From NCBI GenBank assembly GCA_027487485.1, contig JAIYDN010000112.1, positions 247,406 to 311,405 on the forward strand: a stretch of DNA of 64,000 nucleotides, written 5' to 3'. Positions 16,064-25,081 of the stretch are shown here, one piece after another. The notes under the pieces are model-generated. The model saw nothing but the letters and a program-made list of their open reading frames with translations, was not told the origin of the DNA and searched no databases. The stretch comes from Planctomycetaceae bacterium. Lineage in GTDB: Bacteria; Planctomycetota; Planctomycetia; Pirellulales; Pirellulaceae. How positions within the stretch are numbered: the first letter of the stretch is position 1; every line of letters starts with the position of its first letter. The translations under genes were made by a program, and so were the position numbers.

Positions 16064-17491
16064 ATGATCGCTTCACCATTCCTGAATTCGCCTATCAAAA
16101 TTTGCTGTATTGGTGCAGGGTACGTTGGCGGCCCAACGATGGCTATGATTGCCAAACAATGCCCTGATATCCAAGTTCATGTCGTCGATCTGAACCAAGC
16201 GAGAATCGACCAGTGGAATTCGGATGTTCTTCCCGTTTACGAGCCTGGGCTGGATGACGTTGTCCGCGAAGCGCGGGGACGGAATCTCACTTTCTCGTCG
16301 CGGGTCGAAACGGCTATCCGTGAATCGAATATCATTTTTATTGCCGTCAACACACCAACCAAGTCTTTTGGAATCGGTGCAGGGCGAGCTGCTAACCTGG
16401 AGTTCATCGAAAAGTGCGCGCGGCAAATCGCAGAGTGTTCCACCGGTCATAAGATCGTGGTCGAAAAATCAACGCTTCCGGTACGGACGGCAGAAGCCGT
16501 CAAACGCATTCTCAACAGTTCCGCCAAAGATGCGACCTTCGATGTATTAAGCAACCCCGAGTTTTTGGCGGAAGGGACTGCCGTTCAAGATTTGCTGCAG
16601 CCCGATCGAGTTTTGATTGGAGGCGAGTCGAGCGAAGCTGTCGAACGTCTCGCTCAAGTGTATGGAAGATGGATTCCTAGAGAGAAAATTCTGACGACGA
16701 ACCTTTGGAGCAGCGAACTTTCCAAGTTGACCGCCAATGCGTTTCTGGCTCAACGAGTGTCATCGATCAATGCGATTTCAGCATTGTGTGAAGCGACGGG
16801 AGCCGATGTCGATGAAGTGGCACGGGCCATTGGTACTGATTCGAGAATCGGGCCAAAGTTCTTAAAATCTTCGGTCGGATTCGGTGGATCTTGCTTCCAA
16901 AAAGACATCCTGAACTTGGTCTATCTTTGCGAACATTTTGGGCTCCGCGAAGTTGCTCAGTATTGGGAACAAGTCGTCATCATGAACGATTACCAAAAGC
17001 GACGTTTCTCGGAAAGGATCGTGCGAACCATGTTCCACACGGTCTCTGACAAGAAGATCGCAATCTGGGGCTTTGCCTTTAAGAAAGACACCAACGATAC
17101 CCGGGAATCACCAGCCATCCATATTTGCAGGGATTTGCTAGAAGAGCGTGCTCGGCTGGTCGTCTACGATCCGCAGGTACCTGAAAAGCAAATTCGATCC
17201 GAATTGGAAGCATGCTTTCAGGATTCCAATGGACGATTGTCGGAGACGCACAAGAAGTTGATCGAAACCAACGTTTCCGTGGTGAAGGACGTCTATGTCT
17301 CTGCCCAGGAAGCTCATGCGATTGCCGTTTTGACGGAGTGGGACGAATTTAAAACCATCGATTGTGGAAGGGTTTACGAAGAAATGCGTCGCCCCGCCTT
17401 TGTTTTTGATGGCCGAAATGTTCTGGACCGAAAAGCTTGGCTCGACCGCGGTTTTGAAGTGCACAGCATCGGTCGGCCTGGCGTCAGCTGA
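16064..17491 (+). CDS. ugd: UDP-glucose 6-dehydrogenase, animal-like subtype
   Basis: 475 residues. The NAD-binding motif [20 protein letters not shown], the region [20 protein letters not shown] and the catalytic Cys in [20 protein letters not shown] are visible. The enzyme oxidises UDP-glucose to UDP-glucuronate for polysaccharide synthesis. From memory it aligns almost without gaps to human UGDH, including [20 protein letters not shown] and [14 protein letters not shown], and is longer than the common bacterial Ugd. No GGAGG-type SD precedes ATG 16064; the upstream CACCTCC is pyrimidine-rich and is not one. Confidence 0.95.
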   Translation: MIASPFLNSPIKICCIGAGYVGGPTMAMIAKQCPDIQVHVVDLNQARIDQWNSDVLPVYEPGLDDVVREARGRNLTFSSRVETAIRESNIIFIAVNTPTKSFGIGAGRAANLEFIEKCARQIAECSTGHKIVVEKSTLPVRTAEAVKRILNSSAKDATFDVLSNPEFLAEGTAVQDLLQPDRVLIGGESSEAVERLAQVYGRWIPREKILTTNLWSSELSKLTANAFLAQRVSSINAISALCEATGADVDEVARAIGTDSRIGPKFLKSSVGFGGSCFQKDILNLVYLCEHFGLREVAQYWEQVVIMNDYQKRRFSERIVRTMFHTVSDKKIAIWGFAFKKDTNDTRESPAIHICRDLLEERARLVVYDPQVPEKQIRSELEACFQDSNGRLSETHKKLIETNVSVVKDVYVSAQEAHAIAVLTEWDEFKTIDCGRVYEEMRRPAFVFDGRNVLDRKAWLDRGFEVHSIGRPGVS

Positions 17492-17682
17492 AGCGGCTGT
17501 TGTTTTTCTAAACAACGCCAGAGCTGGATGGTTCCGGTCGTGACGGCTAGCTAGTTTGAAAAGCCTATTTTTTCAGGCTGAATGTCCTTTCGGAATGACT
17601 GGAATCTGCCTGTTGCGTAGACTAATCTAGAGAGACAAGTATCTACAACCCTCGTGCAATCTCCCTTCGAAGTGACCCGCGC

Positions 17683-18969
17683 ATGGCAAACTACGTATCG
17701 CTTGATGAAGCCGCAAAAATTCTCGGAGTCTCTCCGGATGAGTTAGTCGAAATGCGCTCACGCGGTGAAATTTTTGGTTACCGCGATGGTTCGTCTTGGA
17801 AGTTCAAGACGGAAGAAATCGAACGCGTTCAGTCGGAGCTCGATGGGGATGCTTTGGATGAGGATGCTGGCGGTTCCTCGATTTTGGTCTCGGAACGCCA
17901 AGTCGGTCCTTCAGGTAGCAAGAGCGGGCCAACGATCGGGAAGTCTGGCACCAGTGACCTCAACTTGGGAAGCGAATTGAAGCTTGGGGCCGGCGATAGC
18001 CAAATGGGTAGCGATGTCGCTTTGGTTCCTGATCCTAACAGTGGCAGCGGCGTTCGGCTCGTGAATCGTCCTGCTCAAGGGAGCAGCGTAGATCTTGATA
18101 AAGCAAACAACAGTGGGACCGGGATCTCCGGTGTTTCCGATCTAAAATTGCAAGCCGAAGGCGGGTCCGGAAGCGAAGTTGAACTCGGAAGCGATTTGAA
18201 TTTGATTGCCGACGGAGCCGACAGCGGGCTGGACCTTCTTGGCAAAGATTCGAAGGGAAGCGGGATCAGCTTGGGTTCCGGAAGTGGAAGCCTGGGGCTG
18301 GGCAACGACTTGGAACTTGCCAGTGACGATGAAGACGATCTGGTGCTCGGTTCCGATTCTGGAGTTGGTTTGGCATCGGAAAGCGGAATCAATTTGATGA
18401 GTCCGTCCGACAGCGGGATTTCTCTGGAAGACGAACCTTTGGATCTGGCGGGAACAGGGATCTCGGGTCTGGATCTGGGAGCTGAAATCGCCGGTGGTTC
18501 TGGTGGTGGCTCGGGCAGCGGTATCAGCGGCCTTGGAAGCGGTGCTCTGATCGACTTCCAACAAGGTGAAGAGTTTCAGCTTACCCCGTCCAGCGGCGGT
18601 ATCGAAGTCGATGACGACAGCGGATCGCAAGTCATCGAATTGGAAGACTCCAGCGAATTCGGCAACATACCAGCCGGCGCGGAAGGTTTCGCACCGATCC
18701 AAGAGGGTGGTTTTGACGAAGGCGAAGGTTTCACCGACGAGGCTGCAGCGGCTGGCGGTACGATGGCCGCAGGTGCTGTCGTGCGGGCTATTCCAGAAAC
18801 ACCTTACAGTGTTGTGGATGTGATGATCCTGTTGACGATCCTATTGCTCATGAGTTTCGGTGGATTGTTCCTTTCCGACTTGATGCGAAACATGTGGGCG
18901 TGGGACGGACAGAACGAATACACTTCAGGCCTGACCGGTGCCCTGGTCAACGCCATCGGCGGCAAGTAA
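17683..18969 (+). CDS. Membrane-anchored helix-turn-helix protein with low-complexity body
   Basis: 428 residues in three parts. Residues 1-52 form an excisionase/MerR-type HTH: YVSLDEAAKILGVSPDELVE, then RGEIFGYRDGSSWKF. Residues about 60-360 are very rich in Ser, Gly, Asp and Leu with loose repeats such as SDLNLGSELKLG, GSDLNLIADG and DSGISLEDEPLDL. A single membrane helix follows near residues 375-395 (VVDVMILLTILLLMSFGGLF), then a short tail. No signal peptide, so the HTH should lie in the cytoplasm. Target and function unknown. Confidence 0.75.
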   Translation: MANYVSLDEAAKILGVSPDELVEMRSRGEIFGYRDGSSWKFKTEEIERVQSELDGDALDEDAGGSSILVSERQVGPSGSKSGPTIGKSGTSDLNLGSELKLGAGDSQMGSDVALVPDPNSGSGVRLVNRPAQGSSVDLDKANNSGTGISGVSDLKLQAEGGSGSEVELGSDLNLIADGADSGLDLLGKDSKGSGISLGSGSGSLGLGNDLELASDDEDDLVLGSDSGVGLASESGINLMSPSDSGISLEDEPLDLAGTGISGLDLGAEIAGGSGGGSGSGISGLGSGALIDFQQGEEFQLTPSSGGIEVDDDSGSQVIELEDSSEFGNIPAGAEGFAPIQEGGFDEGEGFTDEAAAAGGTMAAGAVVRAIPETPYSVVDVMILLTILLLMSFGGLFLSDLMRNMWAWDGQNEYTSGLTGALVNAIGGK

Positions 18970-19058
18970 TCAATGCTGAAACGTTTGGACCGAAAGTCTG
19001 TAGTTTACTCAACCATAGATTTTAGCGTCCAGTAGATCCCTGGATGCGAGTCTGATTT

Positions 19059-20324
19059 CTAGAGATCCATTTCTACACCGCCAATAAACACTCTTCGAGG
19101 CTTAAGCCTCGAATCGAGCAGGACAAGATCAGCTTGCTTTCCGGCGTCCAAGCTTCCGCAACAGTCCGCAATCCCGGTAAGTTCTGCTGGTGTAAGACTA
19201 GCCATACGGATGATCTCGTGGATGGGAGCGCCCGTGGCTCGCTGCATGATTCGGATCATGTGGTCTAAGCCCGATGCACTGCTGGCCAATCCCACGCCGT
19301 CCAAGGTCCTTCCAACTTGACCGTCGTGGACGAACCACTCGCCGTCATGTTCGTTCCCGAATTGATAGCGACCGTTGGGCATGTCCAACGCCCTGCTCGA
19401 ATCTGAAACCAAACATAAGCGTTTTGAGCTCTTCATTTTGAATGCAAAGGCTAATAGCTCGTCGGATAAATGACATCCATCGGCGATGACTTCGGTACTC
19501 ATTGATTCATTGGCCAAGACGTACTGTTCCATGCTTGCTTGCATGGGTGTACCGCATCTGTTTCGCAAGGAGCTAACGGAGCTCATGGCACACCAAAAAT
19601 GGTCGACATGACGCATGCCGGCTTCAAATGCATTTTGCATCTCGGACCAAGTTGCATTGGAGTGCCCGCAAGTCACCAAGCATCCATGCTCTCTGGCGGT
19701 TCTATAAAAGTGTGCAGCCCCCTCCAGCTCTGCGGCACAAGTGGCGATGCGAATCAGTTCGGATTCGAAGTAACGATCATATTCCGCAGGGGTTGGGTCT
19801 CGGCGTCCGTCTTGCCGGTGACACCCCACTTTGTCGGGTGCAAAAAAAGGTCCATACAGATGCACTCCTGCGATTTGAGACCCTGCGATGCGGTTCTCTG
19901 GCGTCGAACTTAGGTTCGTTCGCACGTCTCTCACAGCGCTAAGCATGGAATCAATCTGATGCATAGAGCCTGTTGTGGTTGTCGGGAACAGCGTGGTGGT
20001 TCCATGACGTGCATGGGTATGAAGTGCTGTCCGAACCGCCGAAACGGTTCCGTCCATGAAATCTGCCCCACCCCCGCCGTGAACATGAATATCGATGAAT
20101 CCAGGAGCAATCCAGCATCCCTCAGCATCGATAACTGACGCGACTGGAGGGAGTCTATCCAGGACTGGGCCAACATATTCAATCAGCCCTCGATCTGCGA
20201 TCAGCATGCCAGAATCGAGAACGCTATCCGAGAGAATGATACGTCCATTTACGAAAACGATCGGGGCACTGGTGTTGGAAGTCAAGAAAGTCCTTTGCTT
20301 GAATTGAGATATCGTATGGGCCAC
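19059..20324 (-). CDS. N-acetylglucosamine-6-phosphate deacetylase-like protein
   Basis: 421 residues of the NagA amidohydrolase family; start is GTG 20324. The metal-site histidines appear in GFIDIHVHGGGGADFMDG, the substrate-binding GHSNATWSEM and HVDHFW follow, and the catalytic Asp lies in LVSDSSRALDMPNG. One expected residue is absent: the Glu of the HLEGP motif, a metal ligand in E. coli NagA, is Tyr (HLYGPFFAPDKVG). So the enzyme may use a different metal site or substrate. It is 49 nt downstream of the GT4 gene on the same strand. Confidence 0.75.
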   Translation of the reverse strand: MAHTISQFKQRTFLTSNTSAPIVFVNGRIILSDSVLDSGMLIADRGLIEYVGPVLDRLPPVASVIDAEGCWIAPGFIDIHVHGGGGADFMDGTVSAVRTALHTHARHGTTTLFPTTTTGSMHQIDSMLSAVRDVRTNLSSTPENRIAGSQIAGVHLYGPFFAPDKVGCHRQDGRRDPTPAEYDRYFESELIRIATCAAELEGAAHFYRTAREHGCLVTCGHSNATWSEMQNAFEAGMRHVDHFWCAMSSVSSLRNRCGTPMQASMEQYVLANESMSTEVIADGCHLSDELLAFAFKMKSSKRLCLVSDSSRALDMPNGRYQFGNEHDGEWFVHDGQVGRTLDGVGLASSASGLDHMIRIMQRATGAPIHEIIRMASLTPAELTGIADCCGSLDAGKQADLVLLDSRLKPRRVFIGGVEMDL

Positions 20325-20373
20325 CGCAGTAACGCACAGCCACCATCCTGGCCTGACCCTTCGAACAATTCAA

Positions 20374-21636
20374 TTATAGCAAACTCGTCTTGGGAATGCA
20401 GAGCTTGCGATACACGCTTGCAGTTCGACTTGCCATGTTTCGATCGGAGAAACCATCGCGATGCCGAAGGACTGCGTTTTGGCTCATCGTTTCCCACGCC
20501 ATCCGGTCCGAAATAAAGTGCTTGATCGCTTGGGCAAGTGAATCCGCATCCTGTGGGTTTGCAAGAATTCCTTCCTTCATGTGGCGGACTACCTCGGGGG
20601 TACCTTCGACTCGCGTTGCAATAACCGGTACGCCGCAGGCCAAAGCCTCAAGAACCACCATGGGCATCCCTTCGCCAAATAGACTGGGCAATACCATCGC
20701 GTCGAAGGTTCGCATGATGGCCGGGACATCTCGCGAGAACCCTCGAAGATGAACGGTTTGTTCCAGCTGAAGATTCGCAATAAGATCGCGGACAGATTTT
20801 TCATACTGGGGAGTCTCAAAGCCCCCTACCACGTCTAAAGTTATCTTCGATTTTGCTGGCCCCATGGCTGCAATGGCCTCCAGTAAGATCTCGATCCCCT
20901 TTCGAGGTCGAATCAAGGCCACCATTCCCAATCGCCAATGATCTTGGTCTCGACGCGCGGCAGGTTCGATGGGGAGTTGTTCTGCGACACCGTTGGCGAT
21001 TGCCGTGATTTTGCATCTCGAGTGACCGCGCTGTAGCATCTCGCGACGCAAGGATTTGGAGACGGTAATGATATGGTTTGCATGACGTAGAGAATATGCT
21101 TCTACCCAATCATTGATTCGATTGATGGTGGCTCGAGTGGAGTCGCGGGCTGTTGGTGAATGCACATGATAGACCCAGGGGATGTTGCAGCGTTTTGCAA
21201 CAAGTCCGGCGATCATGGCGGTTCTCGGTGTGTGCGCATGAAGAACGTCGGTCTGAATCGCCTGTGCATGTTTTGCGATTCGTTGAACGATGCTCAAGTC
21301 AAAGCGACTCTTCATGCCAATCGTGGTAACTTGTTCATCCTTTAGCCCGCACAACTCAGGAAACTTACCTTGCTTCAAGCAAACAAAATTTGCATCGACG
21401 CCAAACTCTGGTAAGCATCGACCAAGCAGTTGCTGCACTCGTTCTGCTCCAGAAAAATGCTCGCCGTTGATCAAATGCAGCGATCGTAGTTCGATCGCGG
21501 GTGATGGAATGCTCGAATCTACTTCGGATGCATCATGCGGCAGTGCTGGCAGTGTTGGCAGAGCGGGCGGAGCGGGCAGGCAAACCGGTGGATGGCTCGT
21601 GGTGTTCAGCTGGGAAACATTGCTCGTTGAAAGCAT
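20374..21636 (-). CDS. Glycosyltransferase family 4
   Basis: 420 residues with two Rossmann halves of the GT-B fold. The N-terminal half includes LHLINGEHFSGAERVQQLL and HAHTPRTAMIAGLVAKRCNI. The C-terminal half includes GMVALIRPRKGIEILLEAI and the nucleotide-sugar motif EGMPMVVLEALACGVPVIAT. These are retaining glycosyltransferases that extend cell-surface glycans. Residues 14-34 are a proline-rich stretch that may not be part of the enzyme, so a later start is possible. It forms a minus-strand pair with the NagA-like gene. Confidence 0.88.
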   Translation of the reverse strand: MLSTSNVSQLNTTSHPPVCLPAPPALPTLPALPHDASEVDSSIPSPAIELRSLHLINGEHFSGAERVQQLLGRCLPEFGVDANFVCLKQGKFPELCGLKDEQVTTIGMKSRFDLSIVQRIAKHAQAIQTDVLHAHTPRTAMIAGLVAKRCNIPWVYHVHSPTARDSTRATINRINDWVEAYSLRHANHIITVSKSLRREMLQRGHSRCKITAIANGVAEQLPIEPAARRDQDHWRLGMVALIRPRKGIEILLEAIAAMGPAKSKITLDVVGGFETPQYEKSVRDLIANLQLEQTVHLRGFSRDVPAIMRTFDAMVLPSLFGEGMPMVVLEALACGVPVIATRVEGTPEVVRHMKEGILANPQDADSLAQAIKHFISDRMAWETMSQNAVLRHRDGFSDRNMASRTASVYRKLCIPKTSLL

Positions 21637-21888
21637 GGGACTTTTCGGGGAAAGGGATTTTTCGAGCAGACGGATGGCAAAAGCCTAGGTCAGAAACCCG
21701 GATTGATAGCAAACAGGCTCTTAGTAAGGGTAGGGAATTGGTCGTCTTGATTGTCATAACCGTCAAAACCGGTCTAGGTTGATCGATTCAGAGATGCTAT
21801 GGTTGCCGGTGGAACAAGTTCGCCATAGGTGGTCACGGATGACGCTCAGGTTAGGCGAGGTTGGGAACCTACGTAACGGACGACAAAA

Positions 21889-23109
21889 ATGAAGAAACAC
21901 GGGATGTGGTATAGCAGCTCATTGGGATGGGCAGTTCTATTGGGCATGGCGAGCGCAATCAGTCTTGATACATCCGCACAAGCACAACAGGGGGTTGCTC
22001 CGCCGGCCGGAGGCTATGGCAATCGGCAAGGACAAGGTGCTCCTATCCAGCCAAATGGTGCGGCTCGGCAGCCACAAGGCCAACAAGGTCAGCTGCAAGG
22101 CCAACCTGTGGCACAAGCCAATCCCAATTTGAATCCTAACTTGAACCAAGTTCCAGGGGCTGGCGCGATGCCTGCTGGCGATGTTGGAAGTCCTGTGGTG
22201 GTGAAGGATCCGTTCGCGGCGAACCCTTTGACGCCGCAGGAACTGCAACATCTCGACCAGGTCCTGATTTATTGGGAAAAGTCGACCGCAGACATCACGC
22301 GATTTTCAAGTAAGTTCAAGCGATGGCAATACAATTCGAACGATAACTTCGTGGCCCAGTTGGCTCAGCAACTAGGCAAAGATGTTCGCGAGGTTCCGAC
22401 AACAATCTCGGCCGGCGAAGTCAAGTATTTAGCACCGGACCAAGGCCTGTTCAAAATCGAACGACTGCTTTCGATGACGGGGCAAGTAAACGGTAAGCTC
22501 CCTGAGTACAAAGAATTTCCGAATCGCTTTGGAGAATGGTGGCTATGCGATGGGAAACATGTTTACGATTACGATCGCACAGAACTCCGATGCACCAAGC
22601 ACGAGCTTCCACCGGACATGAAGGGTAGCGCCATCCTGGATTCACCGATGCCGTTCGTTTTCGGCGTGAATGCGGAGAAGATGAAAGCGCGTTACTGGAT
22701 GCGAATGAAGCCGTCCCCGAACAACGACATCTTCGTGATTGAAGTTCATCCCAAGCTTCAGGCAGACGCGGTGAATTACGATCACGTGGAAGTCTATCTC
22801 GATCGTAAGCAGTTCTTGCCATCGATGGTGGTCAAGTACAACACGGAACACATTGATGAACCTGGCGAGACGTTTGTCGACAATCGGGAAGTCTTTGAAT
22901 TCACCGATCGAGAGAAGAACGCGACGCTTCTGCAAAAGATTGATGAGGCCGTTTGGCGTAAAGAATTTTTGCCGCTGGACATTCCCAAGGATTGGAAATT
23001 GGTTGAAGTCCCATACGCTCCACCGGGCATGGGTGATCTTCGGTCGGCCACGGTTCCACCGCAATCACAGGGCGGAACCGCTCAGCCTTTAACCCCACCG
23101 AGACGCTAG
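21889..23109 (+). CDS. Secreted TIGR03009-like planctomycete protein
   Basis: 406 residues. A Sec signal peptide covers about residues 1-32 (cleavage near SAQA-QQ). A Gly/Gln/Pro-rich linker follows to about residue 110. The conserved part then begins LTPQELQHLDQVLIYWEKST and includes WWLCDGKHVYDYD and VYLDRKQFLPSMVVKY. This resembles the planctomycete domain TIGR03009, which has a LolA/LppX-like look, but function is unknown. It was recognised from memory and not checked by a profile search. Located 31 nt before the next lipoprotein-like gene. Confidence 0.65.
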   Translation: MKKHGMWYSSSLGWAVLLGMASAISLDTSAQAQQGVAPPAGGYGNRQGQGAPIQPNGAARQPQGQQGQLQGQPVAQANPNLNPNLNQVPGAGAMPAGDVGSPVVVKDPFAANPLTPQELQHLDQVLIYWEKSTADITRFSSKFKRWQYNSNDNFVAQLAQQLGKDVREVPTTISAGEVKYLAPDQGLFKIERLLSMTGQVNGKLPEYKEFPNRFGEWWLCDGKHVYDYDRTELRCTKHELPPDMKGSAILDSPMPFVFGVNAEKMKARYWMRMKPSPNNDIFVIEVHPKLQADAVNYDHVEVYLDRKQFLPSMVVKYNTEHIDEPGETFVDNREVFEFTDREKNATLLQKIDEAVWRKEFLPLDIPKDWKLVEVPYAPPGMGDLRSATVPPQSQGGTAQPLTPPRR

Positions 23110-23140
23110 GTTGGGTGCTTTTCAATAGTGCAACCAACTT

Positions 23141-24055
23141 ATGGATGAATGTAACGTGGGTAACCACCGAGTTGATTATCGCCAAGCCCAATGGAGCCCA
23201 CGAAGTGTGCTCCATTGGGCTTGGCTTGGTTGCTTGATGCTATTTTCGTTTCCAGGCTGTGCGTCCTGGTTGCCTTCCGGAGAAGAGCCTGCCAAACAAG
23301 CGGTTGGTGGGTTTGGTACTCCCAAAAGCCCCGCGGATACAGCCGGGGTCGAAACCATCCTGATTCGACTGAATCCCAGCCAAGCTGATGAACTGGGCGC
23401 CATGTGGGATGCGATTGATGAACAAGTGATTGCACCGGACTTAAGGATCCGACTCGATAAGAACGGAATGCGAGCCGGGAAAATCTCCGGCGATGTTCCC
23501 CCCATGCTCGCCAGTTGGGTTACGGAAACGGTCCAGCGATTGGAAAAAGATCCGCTCGAACAAGCGGGCTTTGCGGCGGACGTTTCGTCTTACTCGCAAC
23601 TATGGCGTTGCCGAAAGAATGCACGCAAGGAATTAACGGTTCGCAAACTGACCGACGAAGAAATCAATGTGAATTACATTTCCGATTCCGTCTCCGATCA
23701 AGCGTACCTGTCGCCACACCTTCAGTTTGCCATTCATGCCGAACCACTTAGCGATCAATGTGCACGCATCCAGATCACTCCGGCGATGCAGTATGGTGAA
23801 TTGATGCGAAAGGCTGTTCCGCGTGAATCTGGAATTCATATGGATACCCTTCGCGAATCGAAAACATGGAACGCTTTGATGATCGATTTGAAGCTGCATC
23901 AAGGCGACTGTTTGGTCATTGGGCCGACACAGGAACCGCGAGGGCTTGGGGAGATTTATCTTCGGACCAAGACCAAGTCAGGCGAAATACAACCTGTATT
24001 GTTGCTCGTGCGCCTGAGCGAACTGAATAAAAACGAGATGTTCGTAGTGAAGTGA
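23141..24055 (+). CDS. Hypothetical lipoprotein-like protein
   Basis: 304 residues. The N-terminus has basic residues, a hydrophobic core VLHWAWLGCLMLFSF and FPGC as a weak lipobox, so it may be lipid-anchored. Its mature part has mixed alpha/beta character with segments such as ILIRLNPSQADELGAMWDAI and LDKNGMRAGKISGDVPPML. I do not recognise the family. It directly follows the TIGR03009-like gene. Start ATG 23141 lacks a clear SD, and a perfect hairpin (23181-23225) overlaps the signal-peptide codons. Confidence 0.7.
   Translation: MDECNVGNHRVDYRQAQWSPRSVLHWAWLGCLMLFSFPGCASWLPSGEEPAKQAVGGFGTPKSPADTAGVETILIRLNPSQADELGAMWDAIDEQVIAPDLRIRLDKNGMRAGKISGDVPPMLASWVTETVQRLEKDPLEQAGFAADVSSYSQLWRCRKNARKELTVRKLTDEEINVNYISDSVSDQAYLSPHLQFAIHAEPLSDQCARIQITPAMQYGELMRKAVPRESGIHMDTLRESKTWNALMIDLKLHQGDCLVIGPTQEPRGLGEIYLRTKTKSGEIQPVLLLVRLSELNKNEMFVVK
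23181..23225. repeat. Perfect 17-bp inverted repeat inside the lipoprotein gene start
   Basis: GCCAAGCCCAATGGAGC at 23181-23197 is the exact reverse complement of 23209-23225, with an 11-nt loop (23198-23208). There is no following T run. It lies 72 nt after the previous stop and within codons 14-29 of the 23141 gene, so it could act as an mRNA structure that controls translation, or be an intergenic palindrome that became coding. Confidence 0.85.
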
Positions 24056-24058
24056 AAC

Positions 24059-25081
24059 ATGGAAGCACACGATCCTGAGTGGATTCATTGGGTACGGTGG
24101 TGCAATGAAAGCTTGCCAGACGAATCGATCGATCAGTTGGTTCTTGCTTTGCTAGACCTGGAGGAGCAATCGCGATATCGTCATCCCGTTCTCGTTGCGC
24201 ACCATGTCGAAAACAACCATCAGGCGGCAGGATATCTGAGTCTCTATCCCGGTTCCCTTGGGGTAATCGGAAATCTGCATGTCAAAGCTGTTCAGCCGCA
24301 GACACCAGTGGATCGCGAACTGGAACTTTCTCTCTTAGTCCAAATCATCAAGTCTCTTTGCGCGCAAGCGGTGGATCAGGGAATCGAAATCGTTCAAGCG
24401 ATCTCTTCGGTCGATCCCGATGCGATCGAATCCCAGAAGGCCAGTGAAAACTCACTACCATCCGTGGAGCCTGACACGTGCATTCAAGATAGAGCTTTCC
24501 TGGCAGCTCGCGTGATGCCCTTGGCCAAGTTAGTGCAAATGGAACACACGAAGCTTGATTCCTGGCAGAGCGTTCCCGGCCGAATGAAGGAGAGCGATGA
24601 TCCTGTTCTCACTTTTACAGACCATACCTGTCTGTCCACGGACCAATGGCAGTCATTGATCGAAACCACTTACGTGGAAACTCGCGATGTCCCAGAATTG
24701 AACGGCATCAGAAGCATCGGCAGCACTCTGGAAGGTTACGCATCAATTCTTGACGGTTCGCCTCGTTCTTGGTGGGCAGTGATGCATGCGGGGCATCCTG
24801 TAGGTTGTCTACTGCTTTCACCTTGCGGTAGCAACTGTGAACTGACTTACCTTGGTTTCGTGCCCGAGTATCGCGGTCGGGGGTTATCTAGGCGGATCAT
24901 GGAGCACGCGCTAGCTTGGTGTAGGGCAAGCGGCATTGAAAAGATGACGTTGGCTGTGGACACTCGGAATGTTCCTGCCATTCGACTCTATCAAGCCTAC
25001 GGTTTCAGCCCTACACGGTTTGTCCAGGCTTGGATCTATAGTCCTCGGCTCTCTAGTTCTCAGTTCACTCAAGGTTCTTGA
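24059..25081 (+). CDS. GNAT-family acetyltransferase with long N-terminal domain
   Basis: 340 residues. The C-terminal half has the acetyl-CoA-binding motif LGFVPEYRGRGLSRRIMEHA and ALAWCRASGIEKMTLAVDTR, then a closing segment AIRLYQAYGFSPT. The first 180 residues look like a second, degenerate GNAT half (HVENNHQAAGYLSLYPGSLG), an arrangement also seen in mycothiol-synthase-like proteins. The substrate is unknown. Starts 3 nt after the stop of the upstream lipoprotein-like gene, so the two are probably coupled. Its 3' end overlaps the convergent BioF-family gene by 17 bp. Confidence 0.78.
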   Translation: MEAHDPEWIHWVRWCNESLPDESIDQLVLALLDLEEQSRYRHPVLVAHHVENNHQAAGYLSLYPGSLGVIGNLHVKAVQPQTPVDRELELSLLVQIIKSLCAQAVDQGIEIVQAISSVDPDAIESQKASENSLPSVEPDTCIQDRAFLAARVMPLAKLVQMEHTKLDSWQSVPGRMKESDDPVLTFTDHTCLSTDQWQSLIETTYVETRDVPELNGIRSIGSTLEGYASILDGSPRSWWAVMHAGHPVGCLLLSPCGSNCELTYLGFVPEYRGRGLSRRIMEHALAWCRASGIEKMTLAVDTRNVPAIRLYQAYGFSPTRFVQAWIYSPRLSSSQFTQGS

